This document shows positions 1 through 8,920 of a stretch of DNA of 64,000 nucleotides, in pieces; position 1 is the stretch's first letter, and every line of letters begins with the position of its first letter. The stretch lies in the NCBI RefSeq assembly GCF_029714305.1, contig NZ_CP121647.1, forward strand, positions 6,344,501 through 6,408,500, given 5' to 3'. A model generated the notes under the pieces. It was not told the origin of the DNA and ran no database searches. It worked only from the letters and a program-made list of their open reading frames with translations. This stretch comes from Bradyrhizobium sp. CB3481. GTDB taxonomy: Bacteria; Pseudomonadota; Alphaproteobacteria; Rhizobiales; Xanthobacteraceae. The position numbers and the translations under genes were made by a program.

Positions 1-157
1 TGCGGGCGTGGCGGTAGTAATGCATATCAGAACCGCAGATGCCGCCGGCGCCGAAGCGGAGGCGCACCATGCCTGCGGCCAGCGGATCGAGCGGCCGCTC
101 GACCATGCGCAGATCTTCCGGGCCGAACAGCGTTGCAGCCAAAGCTTTCGAGGTCAT
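1..157 (-). CDS. L-idonate 5-dehydrogenase-like zinc alcohol dehydrogenase (N-terminal part only)
   Basis: The 52 visible residues begin MTSKALAATLFGPEDLRMVE and reach GGICGSDMHYYRHA. This is the N-terminus of a zinc-dependent medium-chain dehydrogenase; the Cys of GICGSD is the usual catalytic zinc ligand, and the HYYRH continuation is typical of L-idonate/sorbitol-type enzymes. The ATG at 157 overlaps the stop of the upstream permease gene as ATGA, so it is translationally coupled to the TRAP transporter operon. That context suggests oxidation of an imported sugar acid such as idonate to 5-ketogluconate. The gene runs off the left edge of the window, so length and C-terminal domains cannot be judged. 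Confidence 0.72.
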   Translation of the reverse strand, partial: MTSKALAATLFGPEDLRMVERPLDPLAAGMVRLRFGAGGICGSDMHYYRHAR

Positions 158-1560
158 TTGGAGAGTCCCATATATTTAGGAAGCCAGAGCGTCAGCTCCG
201 GGATGTAGGTGATGGCGACGAGCGCCAGGAGCAGCGGCACGAGCCAGGGCAAGATCGCCATGGTCGTGCGCTCGACGGACAGTTTTGCGACGCGCGCCAG
301 CACGAACAGCACCATGCCGAGCGGCGGATGCAGCAGGCCGATCATCAGGTTCAGCGTCATGATCAGGCCGAAATGAATCGGATCGATACCGAGCTTGAGC
401 ACGATCGGCAGCAGGATCGGCACCAAAATGGTGATCGCGGCGATGGTGTCGATGAAGCAGCCGACGAACAGGATCAGGATGTTGGCGAGCAGCAGGAACA
501 CCCATTTGTTGTGGGTGATGCCGAGCATCGCATCCGTCAGCGTCTGCGCCGCCTGCGACACCGTCAGCAGCCAGGCAAAGATCGAGGCCGCGGTAACAAT
601 GAACAGCACGGAGGCCGTGGTCTCGATGGTGTCGAAGGTCGCCTTCGCCACCGTCTGGAGCGTCATCGAGCGGTAGCGCACCAGCCCAAGGAACAGCGAC
701 CAGATCACCGCGGCGACCGCGGCCTCCGTCGGCGTGAACCAGCCGAGCGTCATGCCGCCGATCAGGATCACGGGCGCCATCAGCGCCATCACGGCGGAGA
801 AATCGAAATACCAGTCGAGCGCGAGCAGCGCGACGAGGCCGATGCCGACCGCCATGTTCACCGAGAGCCCGGCGAGAACCAGTAGCCAGACCACCAGCGG
901 GAATGCGAACACGATGACGATTTCGAGCGTGGCCGAACCGAGCTGCGGCCAGGAGAACGGCGTGTCGCTGCCCCAGCCGCGCCGGTGCGCAAACCAGGCG
1001 ACGGTCGCCATCATCGCCAGCGTCATGACGACGCCGGGGATCACGCCGCCGAGAAACAGCGCACCGATCGAAACGTTGGCCATCATGCCGTAAATCACAA
1101 ACGGCAGCGACGGCGGGATGATCGGGCCGAGGGTGGCGGAGGCCGCGGTGACGCCGACCGCGAACTCGGTCGAGTAGCCGTGGTCCTTCATCGCCTTGAT
1201 CTCGATGGTGCCGAGGCCTGCGGCATCCGCAATCGCGGTACCGGACATGCCGGAGAAGATCACCGAGCCGACGATATTGACGTGGCCGAGGCCGCCGCGC
1301 ATCCAGCCCACAAGCGCGACCGCGAACTTGTAGATGCGCCCGGTGACGCCGGCGATGTTCATGAGGTTGCCGGCGAGGATGAAGAACGGCACCGCGAGCA
1401 GCGGAAAGCTCTCGACGCCGGCGATCATGCGCTGCGCCAGCGTTACGTCGGGCGTGATGCCGGTCACGAGAATGTAGACCAGCGACGAGACTGCCATGGA
1501 AAGCGCGACCGGCAGGCCGAGCAACATCAGCAGCAAAAATCCCCCAAGCAGCAGCAGCAT
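154..1560 (-). CDS. dctM: TRAP transporter large permease (DctM family)
   Basis: This 468-residue, very hydrophobic protein starts MLLLLGGFLLLMLLGLPVAL and has about a dozen membrane segments, the usual size and shape of DctM subunits. Family landmarks include the early SxAIADAAGLGTIEIKAM stretch, GGVIPG and the PTEAAVAAV segment. It is the ion-coupled translocation subunit in the inner membrane and works with the DctQ and DctP genes just upstream. The stop overlaps the start of the dehydrogenase gene by ATGA. The substrate is probably a sugar acid, judged only from the neighbouring oxidoreductases and GntR regulator. Confidence 0.93.
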   Translation of the reverse strand: MLLLLGGFLLLMLLGLPVALSMAVSSLVYILVTGITPDVTLAQRMIAGVESFPLLAVPFFILAGNLMNIAGVTGRIYKFAVALVGWMRGGLGHVNIVGSVIFSGMSGTAIADAAGLGTIEIKAMKDHGYSTEFAVGVTAASATLGPIIPPSLPFVIYGMMANVSIGALFLGGVIPGVVMTLAMMATVAWFAHRRGWGSDTPFSWPQLGSATLEIVIVFAFPLVVWLLVLAGLSVNMAVGIGLVALLALDWYFDFSAVMALMAPVILIGGMTLGWFTPTEAAVAAVIWSLFLGLVRYRSMTLQTVAKATFDTIETTASVLFIVTAASIFAWLLTVSQAAQTLTDAMLGITHNKWVFLLLANILILFVGCFIDTIAAITILVPILLPIVLKLGIDPIHFGLIMTLNLMIGLLHPPLGMVLFVLARVAKLSVERTTMAILPWLVPLLLALVAITYIPELTLWLPKYMGLSK

Positions 1561-1564
1561 CGCC

Positions 1565-2143
1565 CTACCCTTCCGTTCCGTCGAAGGCGCCGGGGCGCTC
1601 CAGGATCGAATAGCCCCGCCGCCAGTTCTCGACCGCGATCTGGATCGAGCGTGCGAACATCAGCGCGAAGCCGAGCAGCACGGCGTAGTAGACAAAACCT
1701 TTTTGAAACTTGATCGTGGTCATCCGCTCGTCGCCGATGATCTGGATGAACTGCCAGACCAGCACGATCGCGTAGCCGAAGAACGCGATCCGGATCAGGT
1801 CGATGACGGTCGACAATCCGCGCGCAGCGACATGCGGTAGATAGCGGTACACGAGATCGACCTGGATGTGCCGCGACAGCCGCACGCACATCGCCGAGCC
1901 GATGAAGACCACGCCGATCAGGCAATAGGTCGCGATCTCCTCGGTCCAGGCATAGCTGTCGTTGAGGACGTAGCGGGTGAAGAACTGCAAGAACACGGCC
2001 AGCGCCATAATCCAGAAGATCGTCAGTGCCAGCCAATCCTCGGGCGCATAGCCGCTGAGATCGGCGCCCTTGGGGACTTCGTCCTCGAACGTATGGGCGA
2101 TCTCGTCCGCCGTGATTTGCTTGTGAACTTCAACCGCCGACAT
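1565..2143 (-). CDS. dctQ: TRAP transporter small permease (DctQ family)
   Basis: The protein is about 192 residues with four hydrophobic segments, after a soluble N-terminus starting MSAVEVHKQITADEIAHTFE. This matches DctQ, which pairs with DctM and stabilises the transport complex. I chose the ATG at 2143; an in-frame GTG at 2170 would add nine residues but lies against the edge of an intergenic palindrome. The stop is only four bases before the DctM start, so the two are co-transcribed. The gap upstream (2144-2260) is filled by an inverted repeat that separates dctQ from the binding-protein gene. Confidence 0.9.
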   Translation of the reverse strand: MSAVEVHKQITADEIAHTFEDEVPKGADLSGYAPEDWLALTIFWIMALAVFLQFFTRYVLNDSYAWTEEIATYCLIGVVFIGSAMCVRLSRHIQVDLVYRYLPHVAARGLSTVIDLIRIAFFGYAIVLVWQFIQIIGDERMTTIKFQKGFVYYAVLLGFALMFARSIQIAVENWRRGYSILERPGAFDGTEG

Positions 2144-2170
2144 GCGCTTGTTCCCCAACCTGGCTCCCAC

Positions 2171-2251
2171 GTCATTCCGGGGCGATGCGTCAGCATCGAA
2201 CCCGGAATCTCGAGATTCCGGGTTCGGCTCTTCGAGCCACCCCGGAATGAC
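2171..2251. repeat. Intergenic palindromic repeat (CATTCCGGGG family)
   Basis: The outer arms GTCATTCCGGGG (2171-2182) and CCCCGGAATGAC (2240-2251) are perfect inverted copies, and a second perfect palindrome sits inside at 2198-2225. It lies between dctP and dctQ and could form a long hairpin in the polycistronic RNA. A shorter degenerate copy occurs at 13381-13421. Elements of this type are widespread between genes in Bradyrhizobium. Confidence 0.85.
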
Positions 2252-2260
2252 AGCTCATTG

Positions 2261-3235
2261 CTATTTGACCGCCTGAATGCGTTCCCAGTCGGCCTTGCGA
2301 TAGTCGAAGCTCTCAAAGCTCACGTTCTTGAGCACGGTGTCGCGAAACTCATCCTTGTTGACCTCGGTCACGGTCAGGCCCTTCTGCTTGAAGAAGTCGA
2401 CCAGCTTGCCTTCGTTGGTCTTGATTTCCGCGGTGGCCTTGGCCGCCGCTTCCTGGGCCACGTCGGTGAAGATCTTGCGGTCTTCCTCGGACAGCTTCTT
2501 CCAGAGCGCGCCGGAGACAACGGTGTTGAGGTGATCGACGATGTGGCCGGTCAGCACGATGTGTTTCTGCACCTCGTAGAACTTCTTGGCCTCGATCGTG
2601 GTGAGCGGATTTTCCTGCGCTTCCACGGTGCCGTTCTGTAGCGCCAGATAGACTTCCGCAAAGGCGATCGGCGCGGTGTTGGCGCCGCAGGCGCGCGGCA
2701 TCGCCAGATAGGCCGGCACGTCAGGCACGCGGATCTTGAGCCCCTTCATGTCGGCGCAGGTCTTGATCGGCTTGTTCGATGACGTCTGGCGCACGCCGTA
2801 ATAGGTCACGGCCAGGATGCGGTGGCCCGTCTTGTCCTCATAGCCCTTCGCAAGCTCCTTGAAGACGTCGCTCTTGGTATAAGCCAGGAGGTGATCGGCG
2901 TCGCGGAAGGTGTAGGGATAATAGGTCACGCCGATCGGCGGAAAGCTTTTGGCCGCAAAGCTCGAGCCGGAAATGATCATGTCGACCGAGCCGAGCGAAA
3001 GCCCCTGGTTGATGTCGGTTTCCTTGCCGAGTTGCGAGGCCGGATAGACATCGATCTGGTAGCGCCCGTTGGTGCGCTTGTTGATTTCGCCGGCGGCCCA
3101 GACCGAGGCGGTGTGGAACGGCTCCGAGGTTTCGTACACATGCGCCCATTTCAGCTTGGTCTGCGCCATGCTAGAGGTGGTCGCGGCCAGAAGCGCAGCG
3201 GATGCCGCGAAAGCAATCGTCAATTTCTTCAACAT
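2261..3235 (-). CDS. dctP: TRAP transporter substrate-binding protein (DctP family)
   Basis: A 324-residue periplasmic binding protein. The N-terminus MLKKLTIAFAASAALLAATT followed by SSMAQ is a clear Sec signal with cleavage after the Ala before Gln. DctP hallmarks are KLKWAHVYETSEPFHTASVW, the IRVPDVP segment containing the substrate-carboxylate Arg, and the PIAFAEVYLALQNGTVEAQE segment. The ATG at 3235 is preceded by a good GGAAGGAAA ribosome site; a longer in-frame start was rejected because it would bury the signal peptide. It delivers a carboxylated sugar ligand to DctQM. It is first of the three transporter genes and follows the GntR gene by 80 bases. Confidence 0.94.
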   Translation of the reverse strand: MLKKLTIAFAASAALLAATTSSMAQTKLKWAHVYETSEPFHTASVWAAGEINKRTNGRYQIDVYPASQLGKETDINQGLSLGSVDMIISGSSFAAKSFPPIGVTYYPYTFRDADHLLAYTKSDVFKELAKGYEDKTGHRILAVTYYGVRQTSSNKPIKTCADMKGLKIRVPDVPAYLAMPRACGANTAPIAFAEVYLALQNGTVEAQENPLTTIEAKKFYEVQKHIVLTGHIVDHLNTVVSGALWKKLSEEDRKIFTDVAQEAAAKATAEIKTNEGKLVDFFKQKGLTVTEVNKDEFRDTVLKNVSFESFDYRKADWERIQAVK

Positions 3236-3315
3236 TTGAATTTCCTTCCCTTGTTCTAAATTGCTTTTGTTACTCAACCGGCCCGGCACTTCGCCGAGCC
3301 GCTCGAATTCCTCTC

Positions 3316-4050
3316 TCAGCCGCTCCTCGTAGATGGGCGGGCGGTTGAAGCCTGTGTTCCAAAGTTTTGCGCGAAGCGGGCCTGCGAGCGCGCCAGATGC
3401 TCGCGCATCGCCTCGCGCGCCTTATCCGGATCGTGGGCCGCGATGGCATCGCGGATCGCGCGATGCTCTGCCAGGGCGGCATTCCAGGATTGCGGATTCT
3501 CGAAATAGTGCGCCAACTTGGCGAAGTAGGGATTGAGCCGCTGGTCGAACAATTCGCCGACGACGCGCACCAGCACGGCGTTGTCGAGACAGCCGGCGAC
3601 TGCGACATGGAATGCGCGGTCGTGAACCATCGAGGCTTCGCCCGGGTGTTGCACGGTCGCCATCGCCTCCAGCGAAGCGTCGATGCGCGCGATGTCTTCG
3701 GGCGTCGCCACCTTCGCGGCCTGCTCGGCAATGGCGCCTTCGAGGAATTCGCGGGCGCGCAACAGTTCGAACGGGCCTTCGATCTCGCTTGCTGCCGGCA
3801 GCATTGGCGCAAGGGGCGGTGGTTCGCAGACATAAATGCCGGAGCCGACGCGAATGCGCACCCTGCCCTCGACTTCAAGCGCGATCAGGGCCTCGCGCAC
3901 GGTCGGCCGCGATACTTTGAGCTGTTCGGCAAGGTCACGTTCGGTCGGGAGACGGCTGCCCACGCCATATTCGCCGCTGTCGATCAACGCGCGGAGCTGA
4001 TCGGCAACCTGACGATAAAGGCGTCGTGCTTCCACGGCTTCGAGCGGCAC
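3316..4050 (-). CDS. GntR-family transcriptional regulator, FadR subfamily
   Basis: A 244-residue regulator. The N-terminal winged helix (about residues 8-75) has RLPTERDLAEQLKVSRPTVR and an EVEGRVRIRVGSGIYV wing. The rest is an all-helical FCD ligand domain with the expected D/H metal residues (DRAFHVAVA, EHRAIRDAI). I prefer the GTG start at 4050 because AGGGAGAG lies seven bases upstream; ATG 4125 or TTG 4137 would extend the protein into the operator-like palindrome. It is divergent from the mannitol-dehydrogenase-family gene and heads the TRAP operon, so it probably controls both in response to a sugar acid, like UxuR/ExuR-type regulators. Confidence 0.88.
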   Translation of the reverse strand: MPLEAVEARRLYRQVADQLRALIDSGEYGVGSRLPTERDLAEQLKVSRPTVREALIALEVEGRVRIRVGSGIYVCEPPPLAPMLPAASEIEGPFELLRAREFLEGAIAEQAAKVATPEDIARIDASLEAMATVQHPGEASMVHDRAFHVAVAGCLDNAVLVRVVGELFDQRLNPYFAKLAHYFENPQSWNAALAEHRAIRDAIAAHDPDKAREAMREHLARSQARFAQNFGTQASTARPSTRSG

Positions 4051-4123
4051 GCTCGGCTCTCCCTGACGATCCCGTGAATCGATTTTTCTTGCTTGGTCGG
4101 GGCAAGGCCAATAAATCCGGAAC

Positions 4124-4138
4124 ATTGGCCTTACCAAT
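4124..4138. promoter_or_regulatory. Candidate GntR operator in the divergent promoter region
   Basis: The sequence ATTGGCCTTACCAAT has 5-bp inverted arms ATTGG and CCAAT. It resembles the TTGGTATACCAA operators of the UxuR/ExuR branch of FadR-type regulators. It lies between the GntR gene (start 4050) and the divergent oxidoreductase gene (start 4168). Assignment is by resemblance and position only. Confidence 0.5.
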
Positions 4139-4167
4139 TGACCAGAAATTGATGGATTGAGTCCGCC

Positions 4168-5688
4168 ATGTCAAGCGAAACGGCAAAAAACCCGCCTTCC
4201 AGCCCGAAAAACGGTGATTTGCGCCTGTCCAAGTCCAATCTCGACAAACTGCCCGGCCAGATTCGCCGGCCGGCCTATGACCGCTCGCGGGTCACACCGG
4301 GTATCGTTCACCTCGGCATCGGTGCGTTTCATCGGGCGCATCAGGCGGTGGTGATCGACGACCTCATCGCCGGCGGCGCGACCGAATGGGGAATCGTCGG
4401 CGCCAGCCTGCGCAGTCCGGACACGCGCGACGCGCTCGCGCCGCAGGATGGGCTTTACACGCTCGCGGTCCGCTCCGGCGAAGGCACGGATCACCGCATT
4501 ATCGGCTCGGTCCTCGCCACCGAAGTCGCTAAGGAGAAGCCGGAATACTTGATTGCGCGTCTCGCCAATCCAGCGACGCGCATCGTCTCGCTGACGGTCA
4601 CCGAGAAGGGCTATTGCCATACGCCGCAGACCGGCGACCTCGACGAAGCGCATCCCGACATCGTTCATGACCTGCAGAATCCCGGCACGCCACGCTCGGC
4701 GATCGGATTTCTCGTTGCCGCACTCGCGCGCCGGCGGATCGCCGGCGAGCCGCCTTTCACGGTTCTATCCTGCGACAACCTCTCCGCCAATGGCCACACG
4801 GTCGGACGCATCGTGACGCAGTTCGCGGGTTTGCGCTCGCGCAACCTAGCCAAATGGATCGAGGCCGAGGTCGCCTTCCCTTCGACGATGGTGGACCGGA
4901 TCGTGCCCGAGACGACGGATGCGGACCGCGCCGCAGTGTCCTCCGCGCTCGGCATGATCGACGCATGGCCCGTCATCACCGAGCCGTTCACGCAATGGAT
5001 CGTCGAGGACCGTTTTGTGGCCGGGCGGCCGGATTTCGCGGCCGGCGGCGTGCAACTGGTTTCCAACGTGACGCCGTTCGAGCACATGAAGCTGCGGCTG
5101 CTCAACGCCAGCCACTCGGCGCTGGCCTATCTCGGCTATCTCGCGGGCCATGAGACCATCGCGGCCACGATGACCGATGCGCACTTTGCGGCGTTTGCCC
5201 GGCAGGTGATGCTGGACGCGGCGCCGACGCTCGCGATGCCCGAGGGCACCGACCTGGCGTCCTATGGCGCGTCGCTGCTGCGGCGTTTCTCAAACCCCGC
5301 CCTGCACCACCGCACCTGGCAGATCGCGATGGATGGCTCGCAGAAGCTGCCGCAGCGCCTGCTTGCCACGATGCAGGACCGGCTGCGGCTGGGGCTGCCG
5401 ATCGAAACCCACGCGCTCGCGGTCGCCGGCTGGATGCGTTACGTCACCGGCACCGACGAACAGGCCCGCGCGATCGACGTGCGCGATCCGCTCGCCGCGA
5501 AGCTGAAGGCGATTGCCGAGAGCGCGGGCCCGGTCGCGGACCGGCTTGCGCCGGCGCTGCTGGAGGTCGAGACCATCTTCGGCACGCTGGGTGCCGATCC
5601 CCGCATGCGCAGCGCCGTCACCGGGGCACTGACCAATCTCTACGCACTCGGTGCACGTCAGGCCGTGCAGACGTTTCAGGCAGTGTAA
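4168..5688 (+). CDS. Mannitol dehydrogenase family oxidoreductase (fructuronate/mannonate oxidoreductase-like)
   Basis: A 506-residue member of the long-chain polyol/uronate dehydrogenase family (UxuB, MtlK). Visible marks are the nucleotide-binding start GIVHLGIGAFHRAHQA (residues 45-60), TVTEKGYC, LSCDNLSANG, and the catalytic KLRLLNASHSALAYLG segment, whose Lys and His fit the family KxxxLNxxH active site. It interconverts a keto-sugar (fructuronate, tagaturonate or fructose) with a polyol or aldonate using NAD(H). It is divergent from the GntR gene across a shared control region, which together with the TRAP transporter favours a uronate/aldonate role over mannitol. Substrate choice is not resolved. 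Confidence 0.87.
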   Translation: MSSETAKNPPSSPKNGDLRLSKSNLDKLPGQIRRPAYDRSRVTPGIVHLGIGAFHRAHQAVVIDDLIAGGATEWGIVGASLRSPDTRDALAPQDGLYTLAVRSGEGTDHRIIGSVLATEVAKEKPEYLIARLANPATRIVSLTVTEKGYCHTPQTGDLDEAHPDIVHDLQNPGTPRSAIGFLVAALARRRIAGEPPFTVLSCDNLSANGHTVGRIVTQFAGLRSRNLAKWIEAEVAFPSTMVDRIVPETTDADRAAVSSALGMIDAWPVITEPFTQWIVEDRFVAGRPDFAAGGVQLVSNVTPFEHMKLRLLNASHSALAYLGYLAGHETIAATMTDAHFAAFARQVMLDAAPTLAMPEGTDLASYGASLLRRFSNPALHHRTWQIAMDGSQKLPQRLLATMQDRLRLGLPIETHALAVAGWMRYVTGTDEQARAIDVRDPLAAKLKAIAESAGPVADRLAPALLEVETIFGTLGADPRMRSAVTGALTNLYALGARQAVQTFQAV

Positions 5689-5691
5689 TCG

Positions 5692-6522
5692 CTACGGCGA
5701 CAACAACATCCTGATAAGCTGGTGGCCGGGATCGGCGAGCCCGTCGATGACATCGAAATGATGCCGGCCGGGTTCTTCGACCACGCAGGTTGTCGCGCCA
5801 AGCCCGGTCCAGACGTTGGCGAGCAGCGCGTTCTGGCGGACGAATTCCGGGCGCTCGGCGCTGCCTACCCAGCATGTCACGCGGGCATTGTGCATCGGCT
5901 CCAGCAATGCGGGGCTTTCTGTCAGCGCCTCGGCCGCATCGATGCGCAGCTCCGTGTTCATCGCGGCCTTCATCAGCGGACGCAGATCATGGACGCCTGA
6001 TATCGAGACGGTGTGGCTGACGCGCGCGCGGACATTGTCCGGGAGTGGCGACGTCGCCGAGATCATGCGCGTCACCAGATGGCCGCCGGCGGAATGGCCG
6101 GTGAGAAACAGTGGGCCCTCGACCATCGCGGCGGCGCGCGCGATGGCCGCGCCGATTTCGCGCGTGATCTCGGCGATGCGCACGTCCGGGCATAACGTGT
6201 AGGAGGGCATCGCCACCGCATAGCCGTTTTCGACCGATCCGCGCGCGAGATGCGACCAAAAACTCTTGTCGAGCGCCTTCCAGAATCCACCATGGACGAA
6301 GACGACCATGCCCTTCGGCCGGCCTTCCGGGGTGAAGAGATCGAAGCGGTTTCGTTCGCGCTCGCCATAGCTGATGTCGAGCGTCACGCGGCCGCTGGCT
6401 TGCAACGCATCGCGATAGGCCTGCGCCGGCTGCACCCACGCGGCCGGCCAGCGGTCGCCGCCTGGAATGTTCGGAGCGTTCGCATAGGCGTCGCTCCAGT
6501 CGGAAATCTGATGAAAAATCAC
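5692..6522 (-). CDS. Alpha/beta hydrolase, arylformamidase-like (probable kynurenine formamidase)
   Basis: A 276-residue alpha/beta hydrolase with the oxyanion motif HGGFW near residue 76, the nucleophile elbow GHSAGGH near 142 and a late His in RHHFDVIDGL. This is the carboxylesterase-like fold of the BNA7/AFMID type, unlike metal-dependent KynB. It would hydrolyse N-formylkynurenine to kynurenine, the step between the neighbouring dioxygenase and kynureninase, and it is divergent from them. The start is a GTG inside one copy of a 9-bp direct repeat (CACTTGGGT at 6520-6528 and 6531-6539). Function is inferred from fold plus context; other esterase activity is possible. Confidence 0.75.
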   Translation of the reverse strand: MIFHQISDWSDAYANAPNIPGGDRWPAAWVQPAQAYRDALQASGRVTLDISYGERERNRFDLFTPEGRPKGMVVFVHGGFWKALDKSFWSHLARGSVENGYAVAMPSYTLCPDVRIAEITREIGAAIARAAAMVEGPLFLTGHSAGGHLVTRMISATSPLPDNVRARVSHTVSISGVHDLRPLMKAAMNTELRIDAAEALTESPALLEPMHNARVTCWVGSAERPEFVRQNALLANVWTGLGATTCVVEEPGRHHFDVIDGLADPGHQLIRMLLSP

Positions 6523-6627
6523 TTGGGTATCACTTGGGTTCGGTTTCCATTCGCTTCGGCGGACAGGACTGGGAATGATGTCCGCCGACAGCTAGTCTAT
6601 ACTGAGAAGCGCGCCCTGCGCCCATAA

Positions 6628-6643
6628 ATTTTAAGCTTGAAAT
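6628..6643. promoter_or_regulatory. Palindromic operator-like site A (upstream of kynU-kynA)
   Basis: ATTTTAAGCTTGAAAT pairs at 7 of 8 symmetric positions and is followed by AATTGG. It ends 50 bases before the kynureninase ATG. Five closely similar sites sit in front of other transcription units of the tryptophan/anthranilate block, so it is probably an operator for a shared dimeric regulator such as the MarR protein at 14561-15055. Confidence 0.65.
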
Positions 6644-6693
6644 AATTGGCATCCGCGCAAATAATTGCGCGCGGGCACGGACCAGGGAACGAC

Positions 6694-7887
6694 ATGACCG
6701 ATTTCACGCGAACGAAATCCCTGTTCGCCATCCCCGATGGCGTGATCTATCTGGACGGCAATTCGCTCGGCCCCCTGCCCGTTGCCGCCGCCGAGCGTGT
6801 CGGCCGCATGTTACAGGAGGAATGGGGCAAGCACCTCATCAAGGGCTGGAACGTCGCCGGATGGATGACGCAGCCACGGCATCTCGGCGACCGCATCGGC
6901 CGGCTGATCGGCGCCGCCGACGGCACGGTGGTGGTGGGCGATACGCTGTCCATCAAGGTCTACCAGGCGCTGGCCTCGGCGCTCGAACTCAATCCGTCGC
7001 GCCGCGTGATCCTGTCGGACACCGGCAACTTTCCTTCCGACCTCTACATAGCCAGCGGCCTGCTCCAATCGCTCGGCCGAGGCTATGAGCTGAAGGTGGT
7101 CGCGCCCGAAGAGGTCGAAGCCGCGATCGACGAGACGATCGCGGTGCTGATGCTGACGGAGGTCGACTATCGTACCGGCCGCCTACATGACATGCGCGCG
7201 CTGACGCGCAAGGCGCATGCCGCCGGCGCATTGACGATCTGGGATCTGGCGCATTCCGCGGGTGCGCTGCCGGTGGAATTGGAAAGTGCCAAGGCCGATT
7301 TCGCGGTCGGCTGCACCTACAAATATCTCAACGCCGGTCCCGGCGCGCCCGCCTTCATCTACGTCGCGCCTGTCCATGCCGATACGGCGCGGCCGGCGCT
7401 TTCCGGCTGGATGGGCCATCAGGCGCCGTTTGCCTTCGATCTCGACTACCGCGCCGGTCCAGGCATCGAGCGCATGCGGGTCGGCACGCCCCCGATCATT
7501 GCCATGGCCGCGCTCGATGCTGCCCTCGACGTCTGGGACGGCGTCAGCATGGCCGACGTGCGCCATGCATCGATCGCGCTTTCTGACCTGTTCATCCGCG
7601 AAGTCGAAGCGCGCTGCCCTGAACTGACGCTGGCTTCGCCGCGTGACGGCACGCGGCGCGGCAGCCAAGTTTCGTTTCGTCACCCGGAGGGCTATGCGAT
7701 CATGCAGGCGCTGATCGCGCGCGACGTGATCGGCGACTTTCGCGCGCCCGATATGATGCGCTTCGGCTTTACGCCGCTCTATATCGACGAAGCTGAGGTT
7801 CGCGCGGCGGTCGACATCATCGCCGACGTCGTGGCCCATCGCCGCTGGGATGGCCCGGAATACCGCAAGAAGGCGCTCGTGACATGA
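6694..7887 (+). CDS. kynU: Kynureninase
   Basis: A 397-residue PLP enzyme that splits L-kynurenine into anthranilate and alanine. Marks are [11 protein letters not shown] at residues 19-29, [12 protein letters not shown] near 183 containing the PLP-binding Asp, and [15 protein letters not shown], where Lys210 is the Schiff-base lysine. The start at 6694 has AGGGAA upstream; a more upstream in-frame start is less likely because it runs into the operator region. It shares an ATGA overlap with the tryptophan dioxygenase gene, so the two are coupled. Product anthranilate would feed the CoA ligase at 9401-11086. Palindrome site A lies just upstream. Confidence 0.96.
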   Translation: MTDFTRTKSLFAIPDGVIYLDGNSLGPLPVAAAERVGRMLQEEWGKHLIKGWNVAGWMTQPRHLGDRIGRLIGAADGTVVVGDTLSIKVYQALASALELNPSRRVILSDTGNFPSDLYIASGLLQSLGRGYELKVVAPEEVEAAIDETIAVLMLTEVDYRTGRLHDMRALTRKAHAAGALTIWDLAHSAGALPVELESAKADFAVGCTYKYLNAGPGAPAFIYVAPVHADTARPALSGWMGHQAPFAFDLDYRAGPGIERMRVGTPPIIAMAALDAALDVWDGVSMADVRHASIALSDLFIREVEARCPELTLASPRDGTRRGSQVSFRHPEGYAIMQALIARDVIGDFRAPDMMRFGFTPLYIDEAEVRAAVDIIADVVAHRRWDGPEYRKKALVT

Positions 7888-8723
7888 CTGGCAAGCCCGA
7901 CGAGCCCTCGCGCGAGGGAGCCCAGATGTCGTTCGAAGGACGCATGTCCTACAGCGATTATCTGCACCTCGAGCGCCTGCTGGACGCGCAGAAGCCGCTC
8001 TCGGATGCGCATGACGAACTCTTATTCATCATCCAGCACCAGACTTCCGAACTCTGGATGAAGCTGGCCATCCACGAAATCCGTTCCGCCATAAGAGCGA
8101 TCCGCCACGACCAGTTGCAGCCCGCCTTCAAGATGCTGTCGCGCGTCGCCCGGATCTTCGAGCAACTCAATACCGCGTGGGACGTGCTGCGGACCATGAC
8201 ACCCAGCGAATATACCGAGTTTCGCGATCAGCTCGGGCAATCCTCGGGTTTCCAATCCTACCAGTACCGCGCGATCGAATTCCTCGCCGGCAACCGCAAC
8301 CTGGCGCTGCTGGGACCGCACGCCCACCGCGCCGACATCACCGCAAAGCTCGAGGAAATTCTCGCCGAGCCGGGCCTCTATGACGAGGCGCTACTGCTAC
8401 TATCGCGCAACGGCTTTGGCATCGGCGAAGACGCCCGCCGAACCGACTGGCGCGTCAAGCGCACGCCGAATGACGAGGTTCTGGCGGCCTGGAAGACCGT
8501 CTACGCGGCCCCGGCGAAGCATTGGATGCTCTATGAGCTTGCGGAAAAGCTGGTCGATTTCGAGGACTATTTCCGCCGCTGGCGCTTCAACCACGTCACG
8601 ACGGTCGAGCGCATCATCGGCCTGAAGCGCGGCACCGGCGGCACCTCTGGCGTCTCCTATTTGCGCAAGATGCTCGAGGTCGAGCTTTTTCCGGAACTCT
8701 GGAGGTTGAGAACCGAACTGTAG
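7884..8723 (+). CDS. kynA: Tryptophan 2,3-dioxygenase
   Basis: A 279-residue haem dioxygenase converting L-tryptophan to N-formylkynurenine. It shows the family segments [31 protein letters not shown] (active-site His/Arg region), [14 protein letters not shown], and the proximal haem ligand His237 in [16 protein letters not shown], followed by [11 protein letters not shown], the substrate-contacting loop. The length is typical of bacterial enzymes. Its ATG overlaps the kynU stop (ATGA). It acts in the cytoplasm as the first step of the kynurenine pathway; a convergent hairpin-forming repeat follows. Confidence 0.97.
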   Translation: MTGKPDEPSREGAQMSFEGRMSYSDYLHLERLLDAQKPLSDAHDELLFIIQHQTSELWMKLAIHEIRSAIRAIRHDQLQPAFKMLSRVARIFEQLNTAWDVLRTMTPSEYTEFRDQLGQSSGFQSYQYRAIEFLAGNRNLALLGPHAHRADITAKLEEILAEPGLYDEALLLLSRNGFGIGEDARRTDWRVKRTPNDEVLAAWKTVYAAPAKHWMLYELAEKLVDFEDYFRRWRFNHVTTVERIIGLKRGTGGTSGVSYLRKMLEVELFPELWRLRTEL

Positions 8724-8770
8724 AGCACAATGATCCTTGGTTAGATGAGTTTAGCCACAGACGCGCTTTA

Positions 8771-8880
8771 CCTCTCCCGCTTGCGGGGAGGTCGGCGCGA
8801 AGCGCCGGGTGGGGGCTCTCTCCACTCGGGCAGTATCGCTCGCGGAGACACCCCCAGCCCTCCCCCGCAAGCGGGAGAGG
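8771..8880. repeat. Inverted intergenic repeat (CCTCTCCCGC family)
   Basis: The ends CCTCTCCCGCTTGCGGG and CCCGCAAGCGGGAGAGG are near-perfect inverted copies enclosing about 75 bases. It fills the gap between convergent kynA and the RidA gene and may act as a two-way transcription barrier. A related copy occurs at 18321-18475. Confidence 0.8.
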
Positions 8881-8920
8881 GAGCACACCTTCTTCGTGGC
8901 CGTAGTCGAATCTATTTTCA

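Noticed and set aside
6598..6603. TATACT as a -10 box for kynU
   Set aside because: No reasonable -35 element at the right spacing, so it is not reported as a promoter.
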